DNA from: Haloferax sp. Atlit-12N
GTDB taxonomy: Archaea; Halobacteriota; Halobacteria; Halobacteriales; Haloferacaceae
NCBI RefSeq assembly: GCF_003383095.1
Contig: NZ_PSYW01000002.1
Span: forward strand, 124,001-188,000
Length of the DNA: 64,000 nt
Reading direction: 5' to 3'
The notes under the pieces were generated by a model. The model was not told where the DNA came from. It did no database searches and saw only the letters and a program-made list of their open reading frames with translations. The position numbers were made by a program, and so were the translations under genes. Below, piece after piece: positions 34,728 through 43,488 of this stretch (its first letter is position 1; each line of letters starts with the position of its first letter).

Positions 34728-35207
34728 ATGGCTGGAACTATCGAAGTACTCGTTCCCGGCGGGAAGGCGAACCCCGGTCCGCCGCTCGGCCCGGAACTCG
34801 GCCCGACCCCCGTCGACGTGCAGGACGTCGTCAACGACATCAACGACCAGACGGCTGCCTTCGACGGCATGGAAGTCCCCGTCACCGTCGAGTACGACGA
34901 CGACGGCTCGTTCAGCATCGAAGTCGGCGTCCCGCCGACGGCGGCGCTCATCAAGGACGAAGTCGGATTCGACACCGGCAGCGGCGAACCCCAGGAGAAC
35001 TTCGTCGCCGACATGTCCATCGAACAGCTGAAGAAGGTCGCAGAGCAGAAGTCCTCTGACCTGCTCTCGTACGACCTCAAGAACGCCTCGAAGGAAGTCG
35101 CCGGGACGTGCGCGTCCCTCGGCGTCACCATCGAGGGCGAAGACGCCCGCACGTTCAAACAGCGCATCGACGGCGGCGACTTCGACGACCACTTCGACGA
35201 CGAGTAA
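34728..35207 (+). CDS. rpl11: 50S ribosomal protein L11
   Basis: A 159-residue archaeal uL11 at the GTPase-associated centre of the large subunit. The N-terminal domain has VPGGKANPGPPLGPELGPTPV, the proline-rich hinge that moves during factor binding; the C-terminal 23S-binding domain has LKNASKEVAGTCASLGVTIEG. The tail FDDHFDDE is acidic. The ATG at 34728 is set by the TATA box and the family N-terminus. It is separated from rpl1 by 305 bases with terminator-like hairpins, so it is probably transcribed alone. Confidence 0.98.
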   Translation: MAGTIEVLVPGGKANPGPPLGPELGPTPVDVQDVVNDINDQTAAFDGMEVPVTVEYDDDGSFSIEVGVPPTAALIKDEVGFDTGSGEPQENFVADMSIEQLKKVAEQKSSDLLSYDLKNASKEVAGTCASLGVTIEGEDARTFKQRIDGGDFDDHFDDE

Positions 35208-35225
35208 TCGTCTCGGAACCGTTTC

Positions 35226-35270
35226 GGCGGTTCGAACCGCCCTTTCCGTCGGGCCGAGTCGACTCGGCCC
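35226..35270 (+). terminator. Two palindromic hairpins after rpl11
   Basis: A perfect 16-base inverted repeat (35226-35241, GGCGGTTC and complement) is followed by a perfect 20-base one (35251-35270, GGGCCGAGTC and complement). The second runs into a pyrimidine tract, GCTTTCTTCTCTCC. The position 20-60 bases after the rpl11 stop fits transcription termination, although archaeal terminators often need only the T-rich tract. Confidence 0.5.
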
Positions 35271-35373
35271 GCTTTCTTCTCTCCACCGACCCGATTCGAC
35301 CCGGAGCGGCCCGACCGTCGACGACCTCGCATCGCTCGCGTGCTCGCCAGCCCGCATGTGTGGCTGTGGCACG

Positions 35374-35399
35374 CGAAACCCCCGAATTCGGGGGTTTCG
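35374..35399. repeat. Perfect 26-base palindrome upstream of the rpl1 promoter
   Basis: Thirteen bases (CGAAACCCCCGAA) are followed directly by their exact complement, centred between 35386 and 35387 and about 20 bases before the rpl1 TATA box. No T-tract follows it. It could be a protein operator, a hairpin with an AATT loop, or part of read-through termination from rpl11. Elsewhere in the 305-base gap I see the terminator pair, the promoter and the leader, and no gene. Confidence 0.7.
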
Positions 35400-35418
35400 G
35401 CTCCCGTAGTTCGACGGA

Positions 35419-35512
35419 CTTAAGTTGAGCCTACTCGTCCTGCCGGACGAGGCAGGCAGTAGCCTGTTTCACTGACCCGTAGGAGCAATCCTGCGTACTA
35501 CGGAGGTGAATA
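35419..35512 (+). promoter_or_regulatory. rpl1 promoter and structured L1-type leader
   Basis: CTTAAGT at 35419-35425 is a TATA box predicting a transcript start near 35447 and a leader of about 66 bases. The leader has a hairpin CAGGC-AGTA-GCCTG (35453-35466) and a second, CCGTAG...CTACGG (35477-35503), which encloses AGGA-GCAA-TCCT. The last two bases of that stem are the first two of a full Shine-Dalgarno sequence GGAGGTGA (35502-35509). Halobacterial L1 operon leaders are known to mimic the 23S L1 site, so repression by L1 binding is likely; it is inferred here. Confidence 0.65.
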
Positions 35513-36151
35513 ATGGCAGACACAATAGTTGACGCAGTCTCTCGCGCACTCGACGAGGCACCCGGGCGGAACTTCCGCGAAACGGTTGACCTCGCCGTGA
35601 ACTTGCGAGACTTAGATCTTAACGACCCGTCGAAGCGTGTCGACGAGAGCATCGTGCTCCCGTCTGGCACCGGCCAGGACACCCAGATTGTGGTGTTCGC
35701 GACCGGTGAAACCGCGCTCCGCGCAGAGGATGTCGCCGACGAAGTTCTCGGGCCCGATGAGCTCGAAGACTTCGGCGACGACACCGATGCGGCGAAAGAC
35801 CTTGCCGACGAGACCGACTTCTTCGTTGCCGAGGCTGGACTGATGCAGGACATCGGTCGCTACCTCGGTACCGTGCTCGGTCCCCGTGGTAAGATGCCGA
35901 CCCCGCTTCAGCCCGACGACGACGTCGTCGAGACGGTGAACCGGATGAAGAACACGGTGCAGCTCCGCTCGCGTGACCGTCGTACGTTCCACACGCGCGT
36001 CGGCGCAGACGACATGACGCCCGACGAGATCGCGGAGAACATCGACGTTATCGTCCGTCGTCTCGAAGCGACGCTCGAAAAGGGCCCGCTCAACATCGAT
36101 TCCGTCTACGTGAAGACGACGATGGGGCCGTCCGTGGAGGTGCCCGCATGA
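35513..36151 (+). CDS. rpl1: 50S ribosomal protein L1
   Basis: A 212-residue uL1 of the mobile L1 stalk, which assists release of the E-site tRNA. It carries [21 protein letters not shown] near the N-terminus, [18 protein letters not shown] in the centre and the C-terminal [14 protein letters not shown]. In archaea L1 also represses its own mRNA; the leader and strong Shine-Dalgarno site described just upstream fit that. The stop overlaps the rpl10 start by four bases. Confidence 0.98.
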   Translation: MADTIVDAVSRALDEAPGRNFRETVDLAVNLRDLDLNDPSKRVDESIVLPSGTGQDTQIVVFATGETALRAEDVADEVLGPDELEDFGDDTDAAKDLADETDFFVAEAGLMQDIGRYLGTVLGPRGKMPTPLQPDDDVVETVNRMKNTVQLRSRDRRTFHTRVGADDMTPDEIAENIDVIVRRLEATLEKGPLNIDSVYVKTTMGPSVEVPA

Positions 36152-37194
36152 GCGAATCCGAGGTTCGGCAGACCGAGGTCATCCCACAGTGGAAGCGTGA
36201 AGAGGTCGACGAACTCGTCGACTTCATCGAATCCTACGAATCCGTCGGCGTCGTCGGCGTCGCGGGCATCCCGAGCCGCCAGCTCCAGGCCATGCGCCGC
36301 GAGCTTCACGGTTCGGCCGCGGTGCGCATGAGCCGTAACACGCTCGCGAACCGCGCGCTCGACGAAGTCAACGACGGCTTCGAGGAACTCAAGGAGTACA
36401 TCGCCGGGCAGGTCGCCCTCATCGGCACGAACGACAACCCGTTCGCCCTGTTCAAGGAGCTCGAGGCGTCGAAGACGCCCGCGCCCATCAACGCCGGTGA
36501 AGTCGCCCCGAACGACATCGTCATCCCCGAGGGTGACACCGGTGTCGACCCGGGTCCGTTCGTCGGCGAACTCCAGCAGGTCGGGGCGTCCGCCCGCATC
36601 ATGGACGGCTCGATCAAGGTGACGGAAGACTCCAACGTCCTTTCCGCGGGCGAGGAAGTCTCCGAGGAACTCGCGAACGTCCTGGCGGAACTCGGCATCG
36701 AGCCCAAGGAGGTCGGTCTCGACCTCCGCGGCGTCTTCTCCGAAGGCGTCCTGTTCGAGCCCGACGAACTCGCCATCGACGTGGACGAGTACCGCGCCGA
36801 CATCCAGTCGGCCGTCTCCGCCGCGACGAACCTGTCGGTCAACGCGGTCTACCCGACCGCCCAGACCGCGCCGACGCTCATCGCCAAGGCGACGAGCGAG
36901 GCCAAGGCCGTCGGTCTGTTCGCCAACATCGAGAGCCCGGACTTCATGCCCGAGCTCATCTCGAAGGCGGACGCCCAGCTTCGGGCGCTCGCGGCGAACA
37001 TCGACGACGAAGAGGCGCTTCCCGAGGAACTCCGCGGCGTGTCCGCGGCTGACACGGGTGCCGCCGAGGAAGAAGAATCGACTGACGAAGAAGCAGCGGA
37101 CGCCGACGAGGCAGACGCCGACGCCGACGAAGACGCCGCCGAAGACGACGGCGACGACGAAGACGCTGGCGACGCCCTCGGCTCCCTGTTCTAA
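36148..37194 (+). CDS. rpl10: 50S ribosomal protein L10 (acidic P0 equivalent)
   Basis: A 348-residue archaeal uL10/P0, base of the ribosomal stalk that recruits translation factors. The N-terminal rRNA-binding domain includes [20 protein letters not shown] in part and [14 protein letters not shown]. The P0-specific insertion follows, with [18 protein letters not shown], then the helical spine that binds L12 dimers. The C-terminus is an Ala/Glu/Asp hinge ending DALGSLF, the same tip as L12. The spacing to rpl12 is 21 bases. Confidence 0.98.
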   Translation: MSESEVRQTEVIPQWKREEVDELVDFIESYESVGVVGVAGIPSRQLQAMRRELHGSAAVRMSRNTLANRALDEVNDGFEELKEYIAGQVALIGTNDNPFALFKELEASKTPAPINAGEVAPNDIVIPEGDTGVDPGPFVGELQQVGASARIMDGSIKVTEDSNVLSAGEEVSEELANVLAELGIEPKEVGLDLRGVFSEGVLFEPDELAIDVDEYRADIQSAVSAATNLSVNAVYPTAQTAPTLIAKATSEAKAVGLFANIESPDFMPELISKADAQLRALAANIDDEEALPEELRGVSAADTGAAEEEESTDEEAADADEADADADEDAAEDDGDDEDAGDALGSLF

Positions 37195-37215
37195 CAACAC
37201 ACAAGGTACACAACA

Positions 37216-37554
37216 ATGGAATACGTCTACGCTGCGCTCATCCTGAACGAGTCGGACGAAGAGGTCAACGAAGAGAACATCACCGCGGTCCTCGAGGCCG
37301 CCGGTGTCGATGTCGAGGAGTCCCGTGTCAAGGCGCTCGTCGCCGCGCTCGAGGACGTCGACATCGAAGAGGCCATCGAGACGGCCGCCGCTGCCCCCGC
37401 GCCCGCCGCGGGCGGTTCCGCCGGTGGCGAGGTCGAGGCCGCTGACGACGACGACGAGGAAGACGCCGAAGAAGAGGCCGCTGACGAAGGCGGCGACGAC
37501 GGCGACGACGACGAAGAAGCCGACGGCGAGGGCCTCGGCGCGCTCTTCGGTTAA
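37216..37554 (+). CDS. rpl12: 50S ribosomal protein L12 (P1/P2 type)
   Basis: A 112-residue archaeal stalk protein. The N-terminal dimerisation and L10-binding helices start [13 protein letters not shown] and include [21 protein letters not shown] long Ala/Glu/Asp hinge leads to the C-terminal factor-binding tip GLGALFG. Several dimers bind one L10. It is the last gene of the L1-L10-L12 operon; the 193 bases after it hold a T-rich stretch (GATTTCTTTCG) that may end transcription. Confidence 0.97.
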   Translation: MEYVYAALILNESDEEVNEENITAVLEAAGVDVEESRVKALVAALEDVDIEEAIETAAAAPAPAAGGSAGGEVEAADDDDEEDAEEEAADEGGDDGDDDEEADGEGLGALFG

Positions 37555-37747
37555 ACTTCCGCGAGACCCCGCCGCATCCGCGGCGACGCTCGCTTCGAAA
37601 CTCCGATTTCTTTCGACGCAACCCGCCAGCGGCGGCGTTGGTCGCGCGTCCGACGACTCAGTACAGGCCATAGCGCAGTCGGTGTCGGCGGCGATGTCGG
37701 TGCCGAGCGCGTAGCTTCATACCGGAAGCCGCGGCCACTTCGGCGCG

Positions 37748-39031
37748 ATGTTCCTCATCGGCGGGGCGGCTATCACGCTCCTCGACCGAGTGGCGACGCT
37801 CGCGTCGCCCGCCGCGGCCGACCCGACGGTCGCCGCCCTCCTCGGTGTGGTCGTCGGCGTCTGCCTCGGGACGTGCTCGGGGCTCGTCCCCGGCCTCCAC
37901 GCCAACGCGTTCGCCCTGCTTCTCGCCGGGGTCGCCTCGGAGTTCCCCGGCCCGCCGGTCGCCGTCGCGGCCGCCGTCCTCTCGGCGTCGACCGTACACA
38001 CGTTCCTCGACGTGGTGCCGGCGCTGACGCTCGGCGTACCCGACGCCGCGCTCGCGCCGGGGGCGTTGCCGGCGCACAAACTCGTTCTCGGCGGGCGGGG
38101 ACGCGAAGCGCTCAGGCTATCAGCGCTCGGAAGCGGCGCGGCGCTCTGTCTGGCGGTGCCGGTCGCGGTGCCCCTCACGGAGGTATTGGTCGAGGGCTAC
38201 CCCGTCGTTCGCGACCACCTGTGGCTGGTTCTCGTCGGCGTCGCCGCCGCGCTCGTCTGGACCGAACCGAGCCGGCGAGCAAAACTGGCGGCCTGCGTGA
38301 CCATCGCCGCCTCGACGGGACTCGGCCTCGCCGTCCTCGACCGAGCGTTCGGGGGGCCGCTCCCCGTCGGCGGCGTGTTGGCTCCGCTCTTGGCCGGGCT
38401 GTTCGGCGTCCCGGTCCTCTTGGCAGCGCGGCGGGGGTCCGGCGTGCCGCCGCAGGGCGACGCCACGCTCGCAACGTCGCCGGGGGCGGTCGTGCGGAGC
38501 GTCGCCGCGGGGACCGGCGGCGGCGCGTTCGTCGGCTATCTCCCGGGCGTCTCCGCCGGCGTCGCCGGGACGCTCGCGCTGGCCGTCCTCCCCGGCCGCG
38601 ACCCCGACGAGTCGACCCGGGCCTACGTCACCGCGACCAGCGCGGCCACGACGGCTACGACGGTGTTCGCGCTGTTCGCGCTCGCCGGGTTGGGGACGCC
38701 CAGAACGGGGGCGCTCGTCGCGCTCACCGAGGCGGAACTCCCGACGGGACTTGGCCTCGCCGTGCCGGTGACGGTCCTCTCGGGGCTCTGCGGGGCGGTG
38801 TTGGTGCCGGTCGTCGGCGACCGGGCGCTCGCGGTCGTCGGGAGGCTCGACCAGCGCCGACTCGTCACCGCCGTTTGCGCCCTCCTCGTCGTTCTCTCGT
38901 GGGCGTTCGCGGGGGGCGGTGGCGTCGCCGTCCTCGTCGTCGCCGGGGTCGTTGGCCACCTCCCCGTCCGATTCGGTTGTCGGCGCGTCCATCTGATGTG
39001 CGTTCTCATGGGGCCGCTGGCGCTCGGGTGA
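37748..39031 (+). CDS. TctA-like multipass permease
   Basis: A 427-residue polytopic membrane protein with around ten hydrophobic segments. It resembles the archaeal branch of the tripartite tricarboxylate transporter TctA family, with the duplicated glycine-proline motif in [21 protein letters not shown] near residue 45 and again in [22 protein letters not shown] near 260. No TctB or solute-binding TctC gene is nearby, which is normal for archaeal members. The substrate is unknown. It stands between the L1 operon and the zinc micro-protein gene. Confidence 0.87.
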   Translation: MFLIGGAAITLLDRVATLASPAAADPTVAALLGVVVGVCLGTCSGLVPGLHANAFALLLAGVASEFPGPPVAVAAAVLSASTVHTFLDVVPALTLGVPDAALAPGALPAHKLVLGGRGREALRLSALGSGAALCLAVPVAVPLTEVLVEGYPVVRDHLWLVLVGVAAALVWTEPSRRAKLAACVTIAASTGLGLAVLDRAFGGPLPVGGVLAPLLAGLFGVPVLLAARRGSGVPPQGDATLATSPGAVVRSVAAGTGGGAFVGYLPGVSAGVAGTLALAVLPGRDPDESTRAYVTATSAATTATTVFALFALAGLGTPRTGALVALTEAELPTGLGLAVPVTVLSGLCGAVLVPVVGDRALAVVGRLDQRRLVTAVCALLVVLSWAFAGGGGVAVLVVAGVVGHLPVRFGCRRVHLMCVLMGPLALG

Positions 39032-39085
39032 GCCGTGTCCACGCGGGGCATGGATTTCCCCCAGCAGAACCCGGAAAGACAACGG

Positions 39086-39091
39086 TTAAAA
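39086..39091 (+). promoter_or_regulatory. TATA box of the zinc micro-protein and aEF-1beta genes
   Basis: TTAAAA within ACGGTTAAAAGTCGC starts exactly 29 bases before the ATG at 39115, the same core and spacing as the rpl11 promoter. A leaderless transcript is expected. Confidence 0.65.
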
Positions 39092-39114
39092 GTCGCGCGC
39101 CGGTTTGTGAGCGT

Positions 39115-39294
39115 ATGAGCGAGTCCGAACAGCGACACGCGCACCAGTGTGTGTCCTGTGGCATCAACATCGCCGGCATGAGCGCGGCGACGTTCAAGTG
39201 CCCCGACTGTGGCCAGGAGATTTCGCGTTGTTCCAAGTGCCGCAAGCAGAGCAACCTCTACGAGTGCCCCGACTGCGGGTTCATGGGTCCATAA
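39115..39294 (+). CDS. Zinc-finger micro-protein with four CxxC motifs
   Basis: A 59-residue protein with four cysteine pairs: CVSCG, CPDCG, CSKCR and CPDCG, enough for two zinc sites. It matches, from memory, H. volcanii HVO_2753, for which an NMR structure and a need in swarming and biofilm formation were reported. Its stop is two bases before the aEF-1beta start, so the two are made from one transcript and a translation-linked task is likely. It is strongly conserved across haloarchaea as I recall, usually annotated as a zinc-ribbon RNA-binding or HVO_2753 family protein. Confidence 0.93.
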   Translation: MSESEQRHAHQCVSCGINIAGMSAATFKCPDCGQEISRCSKCRKQSNLYECPDCGFMGP

Positions 39295-39296
39295 TC

Positions 39297-39563
39297 ATGG
39301 GAAAAGTAGCTGCTAAAATCAAGGTCATGCCGAACAGCCCCGAGCTCGACCTCGACAACCTCGAGGACGCGCTCGAAGACTCCCTGCCCGAGGGTGCGAA
39401 AATCAAGGGCTTCGAACGCGACGACGTCGCGTTCGGTCTCGTCGCCCTCCTGCCGACCGTCATCGTCCCCGACGACGCCGGTGGCACCGAGGCCGTCGAG
39501 GAAGCGTTCATCGAAGTCGAAGGCGTCGAAAGCGTCTCCGTCGAGAACGTCGGCCGTATCTGA
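39297..39563 (+). CDS. aef1b: Translation elongation factor aEF-1beta
   Basis: An 88-residue nucleotide exchange factor for aEF-1alpha, regenerating the GTP form after tRNA delivery. It corresponds to the catalytic C-terminal domain of eukaryotic EF-1beta: [41 protein letters not shown] in outline, and the conserved C-terminal [13 protein letters not shown]. The full length is typical of archaea, which lack the N-terminal part. It follows the zinc micro-protein gene by two bases. Confidence 0.97.
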   Translation: MGKVAAKIKVMPNSPELDLDNLEDALEDSLPEGAKIKGFERDDVAFGLVALLPTVIVPDDAGGTEAVEEAFIEVEGVESVSVENVGRI

Positions 39564-39620
39564 ACTGACGACCGACCTTTTTCGCAGGTTCGTCCCCGGA
39601 GCGACCGCGCTCGCCCGCCG

Positions 39621-39878
39621 TCAGCGGTGCTCCATGAAGTAGACGCCGAGGACGACGCCGAACGTGAGCCCGAGCATCACGCCGATGGCCAGGGAGTCGC
39701 CGATGACGCCCGCGACGCCGCCGAGGAGGAAGCCGATGGCCAGCCCGATACCGAACTGCTCGGCGCTGTGGCTCGACCCCTCGTGGTCGTCGGAATCGAC
39801 CATCACGCGGTCTGTGGGTTCGGTGTAGCTCTGTCGCTGTACGGACTCCGCGCTCAGGGTGACTGACTCCTGGGACAT
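39621..39878 (-). CDS. Small glycine-rich membrane protein, function unknown
   Basis: An 85-residue protein with a polar N-terminal half (residues 1-40, Ser/Glu/Asp-rich) and two closely spaced glycine-rich hydrophobic segments (FGIGLAIGFLLGGVAGVIG and LAIGVMLGLTFGVVLGVYF) ending MEHR. The GxxxG-like spacing suggests a hairpin packed in the membrane, similar in style to glycine-zipper proteins. I do not recognise a function. A TATA-like TTATTGAA lies about 25 bases upstream on this strand. Confidence 0.75.
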   Translation of the reverse strand: MSQESVTLSAESVQRQSYTEPTDRVMVDSDDHEGSSHSAEQFGIGLAIGFLLGGVAGVIGDSLAIGVMLGLTFGVVLGVYFMEHR

Positions 39879-39997
39879 ACCTCATTATTCATCGTGCTAT
39901 TCAATAACCCTTACTCGCGTTCTCAACTCGCGGCAACGACCGGTTCGTGAGGGCGCGCGAAAGCGCGCGAGGACGAGTCGATGCGGACTTCGACGCC

Positions 39998-41158
39998 TCA
40001 GAACGCCGCGTCGAACGCCCGCTGCAGGTCGGCCTTCATGTCGTCGATGTGTTCGACGCCGACGGAGACGCGGATGAGGCCGTCGGTGAGACCCGCTTCG
40101 AGTCGCTCTTCGCGGGGGATGGCCGCGTGGGTCATCGCCGCAGGCTGTTCGATGAGACTCTCGACGCCGCCGAGGCTCTCGGCGAGCGTGAACACCTCGG
40201 TCTCCTCGACGACGGTCGAGGCCTGTTCGAGCGAGCCGTCGAGTTCGAACGAGAGCATCCCGCCGAAGTCGTCCATCTGCTCGGCCGCGAGGTCGTGTTG
40301 CGGGTGGGAGTCGAGGCCGGGGTAGAACACCTCGGAGACCGCCTCGTGGCCGTCGAGCCACGTGGCGAGTTCGCGGGCGTTGTCACAGTGGCGGTCCATC
40401 CGGACCGGGAGCGTCTTCGTCCCGCGGAGGACGAGGAAGCAGTCGAACGGCGAAGGCGTCGCGCCGACGGAGTTCTGGTAGAACGCGATCTCCTCGTCGA
40501 GGTCCGCGTCGTCGGTGACGAGCGCGCCGCCGACGACGTCGGAGTGGCCGCCGAGGTACTTCGTCAGCGAGTGCGAGACGATGTCCGCGCCGTGGTCGAG
40601 GGGGCGCTGGAGGTACGGCGTGGCGAAGGTGTTGTCGACGGCGCACATCGCGTCGACCTCGTGGGCGATGTCGGCGAGCGCGCCGATGTCGTTGACGCGC
40701 ATGAGCGGGTTCGTCGGCGTCTCGACCCACACGAGTTCGGTCTCCTCGCGGACGGCGTCGCGGACGGCGTCGTGGTCGGTGGTGTCGACGAAGTCGAATT
40801 CGAGGTCGTACTTCTCGTACACCTGCGTGAAGATGCGGTGGGTGCCGCCGTACACGTCGTTGCCGGCGACGACGTGGTCACCCGCTTCGAGGAGGTTGAG
40901 CACGGTGTTTATCGAGCCCATCCCCGATGAGAATGCGCGGCCGTACGAGCCGTTTTCGAGCGCCGCGAGGTTCGATTCGAGGTCGGTTCGCGTCGGGTTC
41001 CCGGTGCGGGAGTACTCGTAGCCGCGGTGGTCGCCCGGCCCGTCTTGGGCGTACGTCGAGTTCGCGTAGATGGGCGTCATGAGCGCCCCCGTCTCCTCGT
41101 CGGGCTCCTGTCCCGCGTGGATGGCGCGCGTCTCGATGCGTCGCTCGTCTTCGGACAT
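39998..41158 (-). CDS. Cystathionine gamma-synthase/lyase-type PLP enzyme
   Basis: A 386-residue Cys/Met metabolism PLP enzyme. It has [27 protein letters not shown] at the start, [20 protein letters not shown], the PLP-binding region with the lysine in [17 protein letters not shown], and the C-terminal [18 protein letters not shown] with [11 protein letters not shown]. Family members form or cleave cystathionine or act as O-acetylhomoserine sulfhydrylase; sequence alone does not decide which. The split MetE genes lie 4 kb away, so a role in methionine supply is reasonable. The ATG at 41158 begins the conserved region. Confidence 0.92.
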   Translation of the reverse strand: MSEDERRIETRAIHAGQEPDEETGALMTPIYANSTYAQDGPGDHRGYEYSRTGNPTRTDLESNLAALENGSYGRAFSSGMGSINTVLNLLEAGDHVVAGNDVYGGTHRIFTQVYEKYDLEFDFVDTTDHDAVRDAVREETELVWVETPTNPLMRVNDIGALADIAHEVDAMCAVDNTFATPYLQRPLDHGADIVSHSLTKYLGGHSDVVGGALVTDDADLDEEIAFYQNSVGATPSPFDCFLVLRGTKTLPVRMDRHCDNARELATWLDGHEAVSEVFYPGLDSHPQHDLAAEQMDDFGGMLSFELDGSLEQASTVVEETEVFTLAESLGGVESLIEQPAAMTHAAIPREERLEAGLTDGLIRVSVGVEHIDDMKADLQRAFDAAF

Positions 41159-41281
41159 ACGAGAAGCGCCGCGCCGACTCGGGTTAAGTCCGTCCCTCCC
41201 GCGCGACCACGCGGGAGACACACACGCGCGGTTCGTAACGTGCAATTTATAATGGCGACGCAAGTATTCGTTCTCACGACT

Positions 41282-41572
41282 ATGCCGAGCTCCAACGGTC
41301 CGATGAAGGGGACGCGAGGAAAGCTCTCGAACAAGCCGCGCGAGCGCGGCACTTCGCCGCCGCAGCGCGCTATCGCGGAATTCGAGGAGGGCCAGAAGGT
41401 CCACCTCAACATCGACCCGAGCGTCCGCGAGGGTCGCTTCCACCCGCGCTTCAACGGTCTCACCGGTGAAGTCACCGGGAAGCAGGGCCGCGCGTTCAAG
41501 GTCCAGATCAACGACGGCGGCAAAGAGAAGACGGTTATCGTCCGTCCTGCTCACCTGCGCGCCCAGCAGTAA
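41282..41572 (+). CDS. rpl21e: 50S ribosomal protein L21e
   Basis: A 96-residue archaeal/eukaryotic-type eL21. It starts [22 protein letters not shown], matching the mature Haloarcula marismortui protein, and contains [20 protein letters not shown] and a C-terminal [10 protein letters not shown]. That match fixes the start at 41282 and not the upstream ATG at 41252. A TATA box (TTTATA, about 41245) gives a leader of around 10 bases. It is followed after three bases by rpoF. Confidence 0.97.
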   Translation: MPSSNGPMKGTRGKLSNKPRERGTSPPQRAIAEFEEGQKVHLNIDPSVREGRFHPRFNGLTGEVTGKQGRAFKVQINDGGKEKTVIVRPAHLRAQQ

Positions 41573-41575
41573 GCG

Positions 41576-41932
41576 ATGACCATCTTCAAAGAAAAGCTCG
41601 ACGAGGAGTATCTGACGACCTCCGAGGTCAAGGAGCTGCTCGCCGAGGTTGAGGCGGAACGCGCCGCCGACGAAGAGCGCGAGATGCGCTACGAACTGGC
41701 CCGTGCGATAGAACACGTCAACCGGTTCGCCCACCTCGACCCCGAGGAATCTCGCGAACTCGTCGAGGAGCTCGCCGAGCTCGAGAAGGTCGACGGTCCG
41801 ACCGCCATCAAAATCGCGGACCTCCTCCCGCAGTCGCGCGACGAACTCCGCGCGGTGTTCGCCCAGCAGCGCTACGCGCTCTCGGGCGACGAACTCGACG
41901 AAATCCTCAACGTCGTCGCGAAGTACGTCTGA
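41576..41932 (+). CDS. rpoF: RNA polymerase subunit F (Rpb4-like)
   Basis: A 118-residue archaeal Rpb4 homologue, which with RpoE forms the polymerase stalk that binds emerging RNA. It is fully helical with EEYLTTSEVKELLAEVEAER, HVNRFAHLDPEESRELVEEL and an HRDC-like C-terminal part, DLLPQSRDELRAVFAQQR. The position between rpl21e and DUF655 is the standard archaeal one. Confidence 0.94.
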   Translation: MTIFKEKLDEEYLTTSEVKELLAEVEAERAADEEREMRYELARAIEHVNRFAHLDPEESRELVEELAELEKVDGPTAIKIADLLPQSRDELRAVFAQQRYALSGDELDEILNVVAKYV

Positions 41933-41985
41933 CCGCGTGACAGCGCGGCCAACTATTTAAATATCGGCTCGCCGTAACTACTGAC

Positions 41986-42579
41986 ATGACACGTACGGAG
42001 AGCGGTGACGCCGACGCCACGACCGAGTACGTCGTCGTACTCGACGTACTCCGCCACGGGCGTCAAGGAGACGACCGACGGCGCTTCGACGCGGCACCCA
42101 TCGCGTACGCGCTCGGAGAGTCCGACTTCCGTCTCCTCGAGTTGACCCTCGTCGAAGACGCCGACGTGAGCATCGGCGACCGGCTCGTCGTCTCGCCGGC
42201 CGCCGACCGCGAACTGATTCAGTCCGTCGAAGAACTCTCGTACGGCGACCTCTCGAACACGGCGACGGCCGAAGTCGACTACGTCGTCGAGGACATCGTC
42301 GAGGCCGACGAACGGCGGTTCGTCGACTTCTACAACGACGCACAGCCCATCACGTTGCGGCTCCACCAACTCAACTTGCTTCCCGGCATCGGGAAGAAGC
42401 TCCGCGACAAGATTCTCGAATCGCGCAAGCGACAGGGGCCGTTCGAGTCGTTCGAGGACCTCGAAGAGCGCGTCTCGGGGCTCCACCGCCCGAAGGAGGT
42501 CATCGTCGAGCGCATCCTCGACGAACTCCGCGACAACGACGTGAAGTACAAGACGTTCGTCGGACACGACGGACGGTAG
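41986..42579 (+). CDS. DUF655 protein, nucleic-acid-binding HhH type
   Basis: A 197-residue conserved archaeal protein. The N-terminal half is an OB-like barrel (YVVVLDVLRHGRQGDDRRRF, GDRLVVSPAADRELI). The C-terminal half has a helix-hairpin-helix, HQLNLLPGIGKKLRDKILESRK, near residues 128-150. It probably binds RNA or DNA; its constant place between rpoF and ksgA in archaea points to ribosome or RNA metabolism, but no activity is established. TTTAAATA at 41956-41963 predicts a leaderless start at 41986. Confidence 0.9.
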   Translation: MTRTESGDADATTEYVVVLDVLRHGRQGDDRRRFDAAPIAYALGESDFRLLELTLVEDADVSIGDRLVVSPAADRELIQSVEELSYGDLSNTATAEVDYVVEDIVEADERRFVDFYNDAQPITLRLHQLNLLPGIGKKLRDKILESRKRQGPFESFEDLEERVSGLHRPKEVIVERILDELRDNDVKYKTFVGHDGR

Positions 42580-42621
42580 CGGAACGGGACTTTTACCCGC
42601 TCCCGCACGATACCTCTCCCA

Positions 42622-43485
42622 ATGACGAGCGACGGCAGCGAACAGGTCCGCGAGGCCGCCGCGCGCGACCCGGACGCCCTCATCCGGCGGGCGGGCGCTC
42701 GCGGGAACCCGGACCACGACCAGCACTTCCTCGTCGACGACCGCGTCGTCGACCGAATCCCGACGTATCTCCCCGAGGAGGCGGACCGCTCGCACGTCCT
42801 CGAAATCGGCGGCGGGCCGGGCGTCCTCACGGACCGACTGCTCGGCGTCGCCGACCGCGTGACCGTCGTCGAACAGGACCGAACGTTCGCAGCACACCTG
42901 CGCCGCGAGTTCGCCGAGGAGGTCGAATCGGGGCGGCTCACCGTCGTCGAGGGCGACGCGCTCGACGTCGACCTGCCCGAGTTCACCGCCTGCGTCTCGA
43001 ACCTCCCGTACGGCATCTCCTCGGAGATTTCGTTCCGCCTGCTCCCCCGCGGGAAGCCGCTCGTGTTGATGTTCCAAAAGGAGTTCGGCGAGCGGATGGC
43101 CGCCGAGGCGGGCACCTCGGAGTACGGTCGTCTCTCGGTGAGCACCCAGCACTACGGCGAGGTCGAACTCTGCGAGCACGTCCCCCGCGAGGCGTTCGAC
43201 CCCAAGCCCGCGGTCCAGAGCGTCATCGTCCGCATCACGCCGCGGAAGCCGGACTACGAGGTCGACGACGAGGCGTTCTTCCTCGACTTCGTGAAGGCGC
43301 TTTTCACCCAGCGACGAAAGACCATCAGAAACGGCATCCGCAACACGGCGCACATCTCCGGGCTGTCGGACCCCGAAGCAGTCGTCGAGGCCGCGGACGA
43401 GGACGTGCTCCGAAAGCGCGCCGGCAACATGGCTCCCGCTGAGTTCGCCGAACTCGCGCAACTCGCCGCGTCGGTCGGCTTATAA
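42622..43485 (+). CDS. ksgA: 16S rRNA dimethyladenosine transferase
   Basis: A 287-residue SAM-dependent enzyme (KsgA/RsmA/Dim1) that dimethylates two adjacent adenosines in the helix 45 loop of 16S rRNA late in small-subunit assembly. Motifs: NPDHDQHFLVDDRVV, the SAM loop EIGGGPGVLTD, VEQDRTFAAHL, and the catalytic NLPYGISS. The C-terminal domain has FFLDFVKALFTQRRKT. The length is normal. It follows DUF655 by 42 bases and precedes the MscS gene by three. Confidence 0.96.
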   Translation: MTSDGSEQVREAAARDPDALIRRAGARGNPDHDQHFLVDDRVVDRIPTYLPEEADRSHVLEIGGGPGVLTDRLLGVADRVTVVEQDRTFAAHLRREFAEEVESGRLTVVEGDALDVDLPEFTACVSNLPYGISSEISFRLLPRGKPLVLMFQKEFGERMAAEAGTSEYGRLSVSTQHYGEVELCEHVPREAFDPKPAVQSVIVRITPRKPDYEVDDEAFFLDFVKALFTQRRKTIRNGIRNTAHISGLSDPEAVVEAADEDVLRKRAGNMAPAEFAELAQLAASVGL

Positions 43486-43488
43486 CCC

